In this document: positions 1 to 9,500 of the stretch, piece by piece
How the letters are laid out: each line of letters begins with the position of its first letter
How positions within the stretch are numbered: the stretch's first letter is position 1
Assembly (NCBI RefSeq): GCF_900141825.1
Contig: NZ_FQYQ01000003.1
Location: 99,585 to 163,584 of the forward strand
DNA length: 64,000 nucleotides
DNA from: Pseudobutyrivibrio xylanivorans DSM 14809
GTDB taxonomy: Bacteria > Bacillota > Clostridia > Lachnospirales > Lachnospiraceae
Direction: 5' to 3'
Notes under the pieces: generated by a model
What the model was told of the DNA's origin: nothing
What the model saw: only the letters and a program-made list of their open reading frames with translations
The model's database searches: none
Program-made: the position numbers and the translations under genes

Positions 1-1012
1 TTGTTGCAAAAAGACCAACTGCAATTGTACCCCAAATACCGTTCATCATATGAACTGCTACAGCTCCAACTGGATCATCAACATGAAGCTTGTAATCAAG
101 AAGCCATACGCCAAATACTACAAGGAAACCTGAAACAATACCAATTACCATAGCACCAAATGCATCTGTAACATCACAAGGAGCTGTGATAGCTACAAGA
201 CCAGCAAGTGAAGCGTTAAGTGACATTGAAACATCTGGCTTACCAAACTTAAGCCATGTAAATACCATTGTTGTTACAGTTGCAACTGCAGGAGCAATGG
301 TTGTTGTAACAAAGATTGATGCAAGCTGCTCTAAAGATGTAGCTGCAGCACCATTAAATCCATACCAGCCAAGCCAAAGAATAAATACGCCAAGAGCTCC
401 GAGTGCAATGTTGTGACCTGGAAAAGCGTTTACCTTTGTAATTTTACCATTCTTATCATGACTAAATTTACCAATACGAGGTCCAAGAATTTTTGCACCG
501 ATAAGAGCGCAGATACCACCAACCATGTGAATTGCAGCTGAGCCAGCGAAATCATGGAAGCCAAGCTGTGATAACCAGCCGCCGCCCCAAATCCAGTGAG
601 CCTCAATTGGATATATTACAAGTGAAATGACACCTGAATAAACGCAATAGCTAACAAACTTTGTACGCTCTGCCATAGCACCTGAAACAATTGTAGCTGT
701 TGTAGCACAGAATACTAAGTTAAACACGAAATTGCTCCAGTCAAAGTTTGCATAGTTTGTAAAGATTCCAAGTGTTGGTTTTCCAACAAGACCAAAGAGT
801 GTGTCTTCACCAAACATGAGACCGAAACCTAAGAAAACAAACATTACAGTACCGATACAGAAATCCATTAAGTTTTTCATAATGATATTTCCTGTGTTTT
901 TTGCTCTGGTAAAACCGGCCTCGACCATCGCAAAACCTGCCTGCATCCAGAAAACCAATGCGGCACCTATCAGGAACCACACACCAAATAAAATGCTAGT
1001 ATACTCTTCCAT
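1..1012 (-). CDS. amt: Ammonium transporter, Amt/MEP/Rh family (partial, runs off left edge)
   Basis: Integral membrane channel that takes up ammonium for glutamine synthetase. The reverse strand reads open from ATG at 1012 to the window edge (337 codons), starting MEEYTSILFGVWFLIGAALV. It contains Amt-typical stretches: WMQAGFAMVEAGF near the N-terminus, FDFAGSA-like HDFAGSAAIHMVGG in the middle, and VDDPVGAVAVHMMNGIWGT near the edge, which matches the conserved DDxxxxxxxH region. AGGAGG lies 8 nt upstream of the start. The missing C-terminus would be the last helices and tail. It follows glnN on the same strand and has its own leader with a terminator, so it is probably controlled by nitrogen through attenuation. 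A glnK/PII gene often follows amt but would be outside the window. Confidence 0.95.
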   Translation of the reverse strand, partial: MEEYTSILFGVWFLIGAALVFWMQAGFAMVEAGFTRAKNTGNIIMKNLMDFCIGTVMFVFLGFGLMFGEDTLFGLVGKPTLGIFTNYANFDWSNFVFNLVFCATTATIVSGAMAERTKFVSYCVYSGVISLVIYPIEAHWIWGGGWLSQLGFHDFAGSAAIHMVGGICALIGAKILGPRIGKFSHDKNGKITKVNAFPGHNIALGALGVFILWLGWYGFNGAAATSLEQLASIFVTTTIAPAVATVTTMVFTWLKFGKPDVSMSLNASLAGLVAITAPCDVTDAFGAMVIGIVSGFLVVFGVWLLDYKLHVDDPVGAVAVHMMNGIWGTIAVGLFAT

Positions 1013-1038
1013 AATACTTTCCTCCTAAATCTTTATTT

Positions 1039-1082
1039 AAAAAAGCGCGCAACATTCTATCGAATGTCGCACGCCTTTGTGC
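1039..1082 (-). promoter_or_regulatory. amt leader: AAAGGC hexaloop hairpin overlapping an intrinsic terminator
   Basis: On the minus strand GCAC-AAAGGC-GTGC (1082-1069) can form a small hairpin with a six-base loop having A at position 1 and G at position 4. Its 3' arm is also the start of a 13-bp terminator stem (1074-1062 pairing with 1057-1045, loop GATA) followed by six T. The two structures exclude each other. The same 10-mer ACAAAGGCGT occurs in the asnB and gltB leaders. A1/G4 hexaloops are the known recognition feature of ANTAR antiterminator proteins. A clear second upstream hexaloop hairpin was not found. No good promoter was seen directly upstream, so this may attenuate read-through from glnN. 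Confidence 0.65.
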
Positions 1083-1088
1083 CTAATA

Positions 1089-1191
1089 TGGCTTCCCCTT
1101 GAGGGTTGCTAGGCTCCAGTGGAGCCTGTTCAGCAACGACCGAGCCGGGAGGTGAGACAAGCTGTCAGCTTTAGCTGACTGATGAGGTGTT
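1089..1191. repeat. GC-rich palindromic interspersed repeat, copy 1 (interrupted)
   Basis: The interval between glnN and the amt attenuator is filled by nested inverted repeats: GTCAGC/GCTGAC with a TAAA loop (about 1164-1180) and AGGCTCC/GGAGCCT (about 1110-1128) within TTGCT/AGCAA arms. Its minus-strand end ACACCTCATCAGTCAGCT, followed by GCTGACAGCTT, recurs at 57224-57254, so this is a dispersed repeat rather than a local hairpin. The glnN stop codon lies at its edge. It resembles REP/MITE-like elements of Clostridia. No transposase is associated. Confidence 0.6.
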
Positions 1192-3283
1192 ACTTAACTG
1201 AATATAAAATCTCTCCATAAGTTGGATATGGCCAGATATCGCTTGGTACTACTGTCTCAAGCTCATCTACAACCTCTCTAAGCTCATTCATGTCTGCAAA
1301 GATTACATCATGGTGGAACTTAGCAAGCTCGTATGTATCAGAAAGCTTCTTTGCACCTTCGATATCCTTCTCAAGCTTCTCAAGTCTCTTATCCATCTCT
1401 GTTGTAAGCTTAGCTGCTTTCTCAAGATGCTTCTTCTCAACTGATGAATCAACCTTAAGTCCTGTTGCCGCTTTAGCATTAAGTGTTTCAGCAAGTGTGT
1501 ACTGATAATCTGATGCAGCTGCCATGATATCCCTCTTAACCATTGAATCAAATGTGAGAGCTTCAATATCGATTACCTTATAGTAATTCTCAAGCTGAAT
1601 ATCGTAACGACTTAAGATTTCCTGCTCTGTAAATACACCGTGCTTAGTAAATACATCAATCGATTTCTTATCAACAAATGCTGGAAGGGCATCTACTGTA
1701 GACTTAAGATTCTTAAGACCACGCTTCTTAGCTTCCTTTACCCACTCTTCTGAGTAACCATTTCCGTTGAAGATGATTCTCTTATGAGCTGTAAGCTCTC
1801 TCTTAATAAGTTTATCAAGTGCCTTATCAAAGCTCTTTGCTTTCTCAAGCTCCTCTGCAAACTTATCAAGCTCCTCTGCAACGATTGTATTTAAGATTAC
1901 GTTTGGTCCAGAGATAGATGCTGATGAACCAAGTGATCTAAACTCAAACTTATTACCTGTAAATGCAAATGGTGATGTTCTGTTTCTATCTGTAGTATCC
2001 TGTGAAATACTTGGGATAACTGCAGCACCAATTGACATCTTTTTCTTCTTTACATCTGCATAATCCTTACCATCAATGATAGACTCAACAATTGCCTCAA
2101 GCTCATCACCAATGAACATTGAGATGATTGCTGGTGGTGCCTCGTTTGCACCAAGTCTGTGATCATTTCCAGCAGAAGCAACAGATACTCGGAGTAACTC
2201 CTGATATTCATCAACAGCTTTGATCACGGCTGTGAGGAATAATAAGAACTGGGCATTTTGGGAAGGAGTAGCGCCTGGCTCTAACAGGTTCACTCCGGTA
2301 TCTGTTGAAATAGACCAGTTGTTGTGCTTACCTGAACCATTGACACCAGCGAAAGGCTTCTCATGGAGCAGGCATGTCATGCCGTGTCTGCCTGCCACTA
2401 CCTTCATCATCTCCATGGTGAGTTGGTTATGATCGGTTGCTATATTAGTGGTTGAGAAAACTGGTGCAAGTTCGTGCTGTGCTGGAGCAACCTCGTTGTG
2501 CTTTGTCTTTGCGAGAACTCCCAGCTTCCACAACTCCTCGTCTAACTCTTTCATGAAAGCCGATACTCTAGGCTTGATTGTTCCAAAATAGTGGTCCTCA
2601 AGTTCCTGTCCCTTTGGAGGCTTTGCTCCGAAAAGTGTACGGCCTGTGTAAATTAAATCTGGACGCTTGTTATACATCTCAGAATCAATAAGGAAATATT
2701 CCTGCTCTGGACCGACTGTTGTAATAACTCTCTTTACTTCATCATGTCCGAAAAGCTTAAGTACTCTAACTGCTGACTTATCAAGTGCTTCCATTGAACG
2801 AAGAAGTGGTGTCTTCTTATCAAGTGCTTCACCTGAGTAAGAGCAAAATGCTGTAGGGATGCAAAGTGTATCATCTTTAATAAATACATAAGATGTTGGA
2901 TCCCATGCTGTATAACCTCTAGCCTCGAATGTAGCTCTAAGTCCGCCTGATGGGAATGAAGATGCATCAGGCTCGCCCTTAATAAGCTCCTTACCTGAGA
3001 AAGTCATAATAACCTTTCCACCTTCTTCTGGCTGAATAAATGAATCATGCTTTTCTGCTGTAACACCTGTCATTGGCTGGAACCAATGTGTGAAGTGTGT
3101 AGCACCAAGCTCAATAGCCCATTCCTTCATAGCATGTGCAATTACATTTGCAAGCTCTCTATCAAGTGGACGTCCCTCCTCTACTGTGTTTCGGAGCGCT
3201 TTATATGCGTCCTTTGGAAGTCTTTCCTTCATAGTTTCGTCGTTAAAGACTTTAGAACCAAAAATTTCTGTTACCTTGCTCAT
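1190..3283 (-). CDS. glnN: Glutamine synthetase type III
   Basis: Makes glutamine from glutamate, ammonia and ATP in the cytoplasm. 697 residues, the length of GSIII enzymes rather than the ~440-470 of GSI. Seen: the N-terminus MSKVTEIFGSKVFND, the central GPEQEYFLID, the HNEVAPAQHELAP and NGSGKHNNWS motifs, and TGNKFEFRSLGSSAS near residue 450, all characteristic of the family's ATP/metal/glutamate site. An in-frame ATG 36 nt upstream exists, but AGGAGG sits 8 nt before the ATG at 3283, so the shorter start is chosen. It begins 16 nt after the asnB stop, so the two are very likely cotranscribed from the asnB promoter and share its attenuator. Its product feeds gltBD and asnB, both in the same block. 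Confidence 0.97.
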   Translation of the reverse strand: MSKVTEIFGSKVFNDETMKERLPKDAYKALRNTVEEGRPLDRELANVIAHAMKEWAIELGATHFTHWFQPMTGVTAEKHDSFIQPEEGGKVIMTFSGKELIKGEPDASSFPSGGLRATFEARGYTAWDPTSYVFIKDDTLCIPTAFCSYSGEALDKKTPLLRSMEALDKSAVRVLKLFGHDEVKRVITTVGPEQEYFLIDSEMYNKRPDLIYTGRTLFGAKPPKGQELEDHYFGTIKPRVSAFMKELDEELWKLGVLAKTKHNEVAPAQHELAPVFSTTNIATDHNQLTMEMMKVVAGRHGMTCLLHEKPFAGVNGSGKHNNWSISTDTGVNLLEPGATPSQNAQFLLFLTAVIKAVDEYQELLRVSVASAGNDHRLGANEAPPAIISMFIGDELEAIVESIIDGKDYADVKKKKMSIGAAVIPSISQDTTDRNRTSPFAFTGNKFEFRSLGSSASISGPNVILNTIVAEELDKFAEELEKAKSFDKALDKLIKRELTAHKRIIFNGNGYSEEWVKEAKKRGLKNLKSTVDALPAFVDKKSIDVFTKHGVFTEQEILSRYDIQLENYYKVIDIEALTFDSMVKRDIMAAASDYQYTLAETLNAKAATGLKVDSSVEKKHLEKAAKLTTEMDKRLEKLEKDIEGAKKLSDTYELAKFHHDVIFADMNELREVVDELETVVPSDIWPYPTYGEILYSVK

Positions 3284-3299
3284 ATCATTATTCCTCCTT

Positions 3300-4886
3300 T
3301 TAAATTCCACTAGCTCCATAATTTGATAATACTCTTGCCGATGGGTCGTTTACGTTGCATCCTTCCCAATTTTTATTTGGCATCCAGAAGTCTACAATCA
3401 TTTCTGCCTGACCTGGATAATACTTTTCAAATAAATCTCTATAAAGGAGAGATTCCTTTGTGAATGGTGTTCTGTATTCGTATTTACGTTTTGCATTCTC
3501 GAGGTCTTCATCTGAATAAATACTATTTGCATACTCCTTTAAGTAATAAACCATTGAATGTCCAACTGCGTCGGAAAATGCCGCCTTCTCTCTGAAGAGA
3601 ATGTCGTAAGGCAGGTAATCGTCTCCCTCGAATGCATGCCTTAATAAATATTTTCCTTTGTTATACTTATTCATTTTTATTTCAGGATTAATGCTCATAA
3701 CATAATCCACAAAGGCTAAATCTCCAAATGGAACTCTTGCTTCCATTGAATGAACTGAGATACATCTGTCAGCTCTTAGTACATCGTACATATAAAGCTC
3801 TCTCAGTCTCTTCTCTGCTTCAAGCTGAAACTCTTCAGCATTAGGAGCAAAATCTGTATATTTATATCCGAAAATCTCATCTGAAATCTCACCGGTGAGA
3901 AGTACTCTCACCTCTGGGAATTCTTTCTTTATACCCTTGCAAATCAGGTACATTCCCATGCTGGCTCTTATTGTTGTGATGTCGTATGTTCCAAGAGCAG
4001 CAACAACTTCTTCTAAGGATTCAAGAACGATGTCCTTGTTGATGATAATTTCGTGATGCTCACTTCCAATGTAATCAGCAACTTCTTTTGCATATTTAAG
4101 ATCGATGGCATCTTCATTCATTCCAATTGCGAATGTTTTGATTGGCTTGTCCATCATCTTCTGTGCAACGGCACATACCAGTGAAGAATCAAGTCCTCCT
4201 GAAAGAAGGAAACCAACTGGTGCATCTGCATCAAGTCTCTTTTCAATGCCTGCTACAAGAAGTTCTTTAATCTTTGCTGACGCGTCCTCTACTCCGTCCT
4301 TACTGTAAGGCTTGCGCTCTGCCAAATCTCTGTAGCAAATGAACTGACCACCCTTGTAGTAATGTCCCGGTGGAAACGGCTTAACCTCATCTGTAAGACC
4401 TATTAAGTTCTTTGCCTCAGAAGCAAACATAATTGAACCAGCTTTATCGTATCCATAGAACAAAGGTCTGATTCCGATTGGATCTCTTGCTGCTACCAAA
4501 TCGTCTTCCTCTTTGTCGTAGATGACCATTGCAAATTCTGCATCCAGCTTTTCAAACATCTCTGTACCGTATTTACGATACATTGGTAAGATGATTTCAC
4601 AATCGCTGTCACTTAAGAACTTGTAACCATCTGCTCTCAGCTCTTCTCTCACTGGCTTGAATCCGTATAGCTCACCGTTGCAGATTACATAATTGCCATC
4701 CAGTTCAAAGGGCTGCATTCCTGCCTCCGTAAGGCCCATAATTGATAATCTTTGGAATCCCAGGACCGAATCGTTTATGCGTATCACCTTTTGCATATCT
4801 GGTCCTCTAGACACTGTTTTAGAGAATGCCGCTTCAAAATCTTTCATGTCGACGTGGCATTTGCTTAAAGCCATAATTGAACACAT
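3300..4886 (-). CDS. asnB: Asparagine synthetase (glutamine-hydrolysing)
   Basis: Converts aspartate to asparagine using glutamine as the amide donor. 528 residues from the ATG at 4886; translation starts MCSIMALSK, putting the glutaminase nucleophile Cys directly after the initiator Met, which fixes the start over an upstream in-frame codon at 4934. SRGPD and NGELYG follow in the class-II glutaminase domain (about 1-190). LLSGGLDSSLV (about residue 225) is the SGGLDS pyrophosphate loop of the synthetase domain, and LTGEISDEIFGY follows at about 330. The normal MCGI is MCSI here, a small deviation. It has its own sigma-A promoter and hairpin/terminator leader and is followed closely by glnN. 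Confidence 0.95.
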   Translation of the reverse strand: MCSIMALSKCHVDMKDFEAAFSKTVSRGPDMQKVIRINDSVLGFQRLSIMGLTEAGMQPFELDGNYVICNGELYGFKPVREELRADGYKFLSDSDCEIILPMYRKYGTEMFEKLDAEFAMVIYDKEEDDLVAARDPIGIRPLFYGYDKAGSIMFASEAKNLIGLTDEVKPFPPGHYYKGGQFICYRDLAERKPYSKDGVEDASAKIKELLVAGIEKRLDADAPVGFLLSGGLDSSLVCAVAQKMMDKPIKTFAIGMNEDAIDLKYAKEVADYIGSEHHEIIINKDIVLESLEEVVAALGTYDITTIRASMGMYLICKGIKKEFPEVRVLLTGEISDEIFGYKYTDFAPNAEEFQLEAEKRLRELYMYDVLRADRCISVHSMEARVPFGDLAFVDYVMSINPEIKMNKYNKGKYLLRHAFEGDDYLPYDILFREKAAFSDAVGHSMVYYLKEYANSIYSDEDLENAKRKYEYRTPFTKESLLYRDLFEKYYPGQAEMIVDFWMPNKNWEGCNVNDPSARVLSNYGASGI

Positions 4887-4911
4887 ATAAATCACCTTCC
4901 CAGTATGAAAC

Positions 4912-4964
4912 AAAAAAGGCGCCGTGAGAAACACATTAAGTGTTTCTCACGACGCCTTTGTCGT
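4912..4964 (-). promoter_or_regulatory. asnB-glnN leader: AAAGGC hexaloop hairpin overlapping terminator
   Basis: Minus strand ACGAC-AAAGGC-GTCGT (4964-4949) forms a 5-bp stem with a hexaloop (A1, G4). Its 3' arm GTCGT is inside the 5' arm of a 17-bp terminator stem (4956-4940 with 4934-4918, loop TTAAT) followed by TTTTTT. The hexaloop and the terminator cannot form together, the logic expected of protein-stabilised antitermination. The loop and flanks match the amt and gltB leaders while the stems differ but stay paired (GCAC/GTGC, ACGAC/GTCGT, AGAC/GTCT), which is covariation and argues for a real RNA structure. Confidence 0.75.
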
Positions 4965-4987
4965 TCCATTGATTTTTATTGATTTGA

Positions 4988-5016
4988 ATAATAAAACTTT
5001 GTTAATTCGTTGTCAA
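4988..5016 (-). promoter_or_regulatory. Sigma-A promoter of asnB-glnN
   Basis: Minus strand TTGACA (5016-5011), 17-bp spacer, TATTAT (4993-4988). Predicted start is near 4981, about 17 nt before the hexaloop hairpin. It lies just after the gltD stop codon. Confidence 0.75.
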
Positions 5017-5025
5017 CAACTTTTT

Positions 5026-6522
5026 TTATAAATTTGAATATCCCATCAGATATTCATCTACTTCACGGGCACAATCACGGCCCTGACGAATGGCCTTTAC
5101 AACCAGAGACTGGCCTGTATGCATATCTCCAGCTGTGAATACTTTCTTCACATTTGTGGCGAAAGAATTCGCATTTACGGATGCAACGTTAGTACGTCCA
5201 TCCACATCTACCTTGAATGCCTTTGTAACATAATCCTGTGAACCAAGGAATCCTGCTGCGATAAGGCAAAGCTGACATGGTACTTCCTTTTCTGTGCCAT
5301 CAACTGGTACCATCATCTTTCGGCCTGTCTTCTTGTCCACCTGTGACTCTAAAGATACTAAGACTGCAGACTTAAGGTTGCCATTTTTGTCGGTCTTAAA
5401 TTCTTTGACAGTTGTGGTGTAAACACGTGGGTCATGACCAAACTTTACAATAGCCTCCTGCTGACCGTAATCAGTCTTGCACACAAGTGGCCACTGTGGC
5501 CATGGATTGGACTCAGCACGAACATCTGGAGCCTTTGGCATCATCTCCAGCTGAATAACAGATTTACAACCGTGACGAATAGCTGTACCTACACAGTCAT
5601 TTCCTGTATCACCACCACCTATGATAATTACATCTTTACCTTTGGCAGAAATATATTCACCATCAACAAGCTGCATATTATTAGCCCAGAGGCACTTTGT
5701 AGTCGAGGTAAGGAAATCTACAGCAAAATGTATACCCTTAGCCTCCTTACGGCCTGTAGCCGCTATATCTCTAGGATTAGATGAACCACAGCAAAGAATT
5801 ACAGCATCATATTTTGATACCACATCATTTGCCTTAACGTTATCACCTACATTCGCATTTACGATAAAGCTTACGCCTTCCTGCTCCATTATCTTTACCT
5901 TACGGTCAATAATCTGCTTTTCAAGCTTCATGTTTGGAATACCGTAGCGGAGCAAGCCGCCCACTTTATCATTTCTCTCATATACAGTGACACTGTGGCC
6001 ACGTCTGTTAAGCTGATCTGCCACCGCAAGACCTGCAGGGCCTGAGCCAATTACAGCAACGCGCTTTCCAGTGCGTACCTTTGGTGGCTTTGCATCCGCA
6101 AGACCATTCGCATATGCGTATTCAATGATAGCCATCTCATTTTCCTTTGTAGAGACAGCATCACCATTAAGGCCACAGGTGCATGCCTTCTCACAAAGAG
6201 CAGGACATACTCTGCAGGTAAATTCTGGGAAATTGCTTGTCTTGTGAAGACGTCTGTAAGCCATCTCATAATTTCCCTGATATACTAAATCATTCCACTC
6301 AGGAATCAGGTTGTTAAGAGGACAGCCTGAAGTCATCCCCTTAATTGTCATACCTGCCTGGCAAAATGGAACACCACACTCCATGCAACGGGCAGCCTGC
6401 TTCTGCTGCTCCTCCTTTGAAAGTGGTGTATGAAATTCATTAAAATTCTTTATACGGCAAAGAGGACTAACTGCAGAAGCCTCTTTGCGCTCATATTCTA
6501 AAAATCCTGTTGGCTTTCCCAT
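5026..6522 (-). CDS. gltD: Glutamate synthase (NADPH), small subunit
   Basis: Flavoprotein subunit that passes electrons from NAD(P)H to the large subunit. 498 residues, normal length. The N-terminal domain has the Fe-S cysteines CMECGVPFCQAG and CRVCPALCEKAC (about residues 46-110). The FAD-binding VAVIGSGPAGLA is at about 155 and the NAD(P)H-binding VIIIGGGDTGNDC at about 295. The C-terminal VFTAGDMHTGQSLVVKAI is typical of the family. It starts 15 nt after the gltB stop and is certainly in one operon with it. Confidence 0.97.
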   Translation of the reverse strand: MGKPTGFLEYERKEASAVSPLCRIKNFNEFHTPLSKEEQQKQAARCMECGVPFCQAGMTIKGMTSGCPLNNLIPEWNDLVYQGNYEMAYRRLHKTSNFPEFTCRVCPALCEKACTCGLNGDAVSTKENEMAIIEYAYANGLADAKPPKVRTGKRVAVIGSGPAGLAVADQLNRRGHSVTVYERNDKVGGLLRYGIPNMKLEKQIIDRKVKIMEQEGVSFIVNANVGDNVKANDVVSKYDAVILCCGSSNPRDIAATGRKEAKGIHFAVDFLTSTTKCLWANNMQLVDGEYISAKGKDVIIIGGGDTGNDCVGTAIRHGCKSVIQLEMMPKAPDVRAESNPWPQWPLVCKTDYGQQEAIVKFGHDPRVYTTTVKEFKTDKNGNLKSAVLVSLESQVDKKTGRKMMVPVDGTEKEVPCQLCLIAAGFLGSQDYVTKAFKVDVDGRTNVASVNANSFATNVKKVFTAGDMHTGQSLVVKAIRQGRDCAREVDEYLMGYSNL

Positions 6523-6537
6523 GATAATCCTTCCCTC

Positions 6538-9500
6538 CTATCGACATAACAAATTAAAAGCTTCAATCTGTGCCTGCTCAGAAGACAATCCTTTTTCCTC
6601 CATCTGAACGATAGTCTGCATCATCTTCTTATAGTCGAATGGCACAATTCTCTTGAACTTAGGAAGGTACTCGCTGAAGTTTTCGTATACTTCCTTACCC
6701 TTCACAGAGCCTGTTGCCTTGACATGCTCCTTAATGATTTCCTTAAGCTCTAAAACATCATATTTATCTGTTACAGTCTCAAGGCTTACCATAGATTTAT
6801 TAAGCCTCTTATAAAGTGTTGCATCCTCATCAAGAACGTATGCAATACCACCTGACATACCGGCAGCAAAGTTCTTTCCTGTTGTACCAAGAACTACTAC
6901 ACGACCGCCTGTCATGTACTCACATCCATGATCTCCACAGCCTTCTACTACTGCTGTCGCTCCGGAATTACGAACTGCAAAACGCTCTCCGGCAACACCA
7001 TTTATAAATGCTTTACCACTTGTAGCACCGTAAAGCGCAACGTTACCAATGATGATATTCTCATCCTGCTTGTAGGTCGCTTCCTTTGATGGATAAACTA
7101 CAAGCTTTCCACCTGAAAGTCCCTTACCGAAGTAATCGTTAGAATCTCCTTCGAGCTCTAAAGTAAGTCCCTTAGGAATAAATGCGCCGAAGGACTGACC
7201 ACCTGCACCGTGGCAGCTAACCTTGTATGTATCCTCTTCAAGACTCTCTCCAAAGTGACGAGTAAGCTCAGCACCAAGAAGTGTTCCAAGGCTTCGATCT
7301 GTATTAGAAATATCTACAGAAAGTTCTCCGGCCTTTCCTGACTTAATTGAGCTTGAAAGCTTCTTAAGAAGAATCTTCTCATCAACAGTCTTCTCAAGCT
7401 CAAAGTTATATACATTCTTGTTCTCGTAAGAAATCTTCTCACCCTCGAATGGATTATTAAGAACTGCAGACATATCAACCTTGCCATAGGCACCGTTCTT
7501 GCAGTTTTCCTTAACCTTAAGTAAATCTGTACGTCCACAAAGCTCATCTACAGTCTTACAGCCAAGCTCTGCCATGTATTCACGAAGCTCCTGAGCGATA
7601 AAACGCATAAAGTTAACAACGTATTCTGGCTTTCCTGCGAAACGCTTTCTAAGCTCTGGATTCTGTGTAGCTACGCCAACTGGGCATGTATCAAGGTTAC
7701 ATACACGCATCATTACGCAACCCATGGTTACAAGTGGGGCTGTAGCGAAACCAAACTCCTCTGCACCAAGAGCACATGCAATAGCTACGTCACGACCGCT
7801 CATAAGCTTTCCATCTGTCTCAATAACGACCTTATTTCTAAGACCATTCATCATAAGAGTCTGATGAGCCTCAGCAAGACCAAGCTCCCATGGCAGACCT
7901 GCATTGTGAATAGATGACTTTGGAGCTGCACCTGTACCACCGTCATAGCCTGAAATAAGAATTACCTGTGCACCTGCTTTTGCTACACCAGAAGCGATTG
8001 TACCTACACCAGCCTCTGATACAAGCTTTACAGAAATACGAGCATCCTTATTTGCATTTTTCAAATCATAAATAAGCTCTGCCAAATCCTCGATTGAATA
8101 GATATCGTGATGAGGTGGTGGCGAAATAAGAGCAACACCTGGAGTAGAAAGACGAGTCTTTGCAATCCAAGGGTAAACCTTCTTTCCTGGAAGATGTCCA
8201 CCTTCACCTGGCTTAGCACCCTGTGCCATCTTAATTTGGATTTCCTTGGCGCTAACAAGGTACTTACTTGTTACACCAAAGCGACCTGATGCTACCTGCT
8301 TGATTGCAGAGCAACGGTTAAGACCATCTGGTCCAATCTCATATCTCTCGTCTTCCTCACCACCTTCACCAGAATTTGACTTTCCGTGAAGCATATTCAT
8401 GGCAATAGCCATAGTCTCATGAGCTTCCTTTGAGATAGAACCATAACTCATTGCACCAGTTTTAAATCTCTTAACGATAGAATCTACTGATTCTACCTCA
8501 TCGATACTGATACCCTTCTTAGGATATTTAAAATCAATAAGACCTCTAAGGTTTCTAATATTATCCTCTTCATTTACTAAGCTAGTGTATTCCTTAAAGG
8601 TATTGTAATCTCCTGTTCTTGTAGAAAGCTGAAGGAGATGAATTGTAGCTGGATTATAAAGATGCTCCTCTGCTCCTGAGCGCATCTTGTGCTGACCTCT
8701 TGAATCAAGAGTCTCATCTACATCTAAATCAAGTGGATCAAAGGCATGTGAGTGCTGCATATCCACCTGCTCCTGAATATCCTTTAATGTAATTCCACCA
8801 ATTCGGCTGATGGTTCCTGTAAAGTACTTATCAATTACATCAGAGCTAATACCTATAGCCTCAAAAATCTTAGCACCCTGATATGACTGAACTGTAGAAA
8901 TACCCATCTTTGATGCGATCTTGATAATGCCTGAAATAACAGCCTCGTTATATGCATCAATAGCTGCATGGACATCCTTCTGAAGCTGTCCTTTCTGGAT
9001 AAGCTCAGCGATTGTCTCCTGTGCAAGATATGGGTTGATAGCAGAAGCACCATAACCTAAAAGTGTTGCAAAATGGTGTACCTCTCTAGGTTCACCAGAT
9101 TCAAGAATAACTGAAAGGCTTGTACGCTTCTTTGTCTGAACCAAATGACGCTGTACAGCGGCAACTGCAAGGAGTGATGGAATTGCCACATGGTTTTCAT
9201 CAACACCTCTATCTGAAAGAATGATGATATTTGCACCCTCTCTGTTTACTCTGTCTACCTCAACAAAAAGATGCTCGATAGCCTTCTCCAAAGAAGTATT
9301 CTTATAGTAAATGATTGGCACTGTTTCAGCCTTAAGACCTGGCACCTTCATAGACTTAATCTTCATCAAATCTGTTGTTGTAAGGATTGGGTTGTTAATC
9401 TGGAGCATGTTGCAGTTTTCTTCCTTTTCTTCAAGGACGTTTCCTGCTGTTCCAAGATAAATAGTTGTAGCAGTAACAATCTCCTCACGAATAGAATCGA

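Noticed and set aside
1089..1191. P1 hairpin of an ANTAR target in the amt leader
   Set aside because: The hairpins here have loops of 3-4 nt without the A1/G4 hexaloop pattern and belong to a dispersed repeat.
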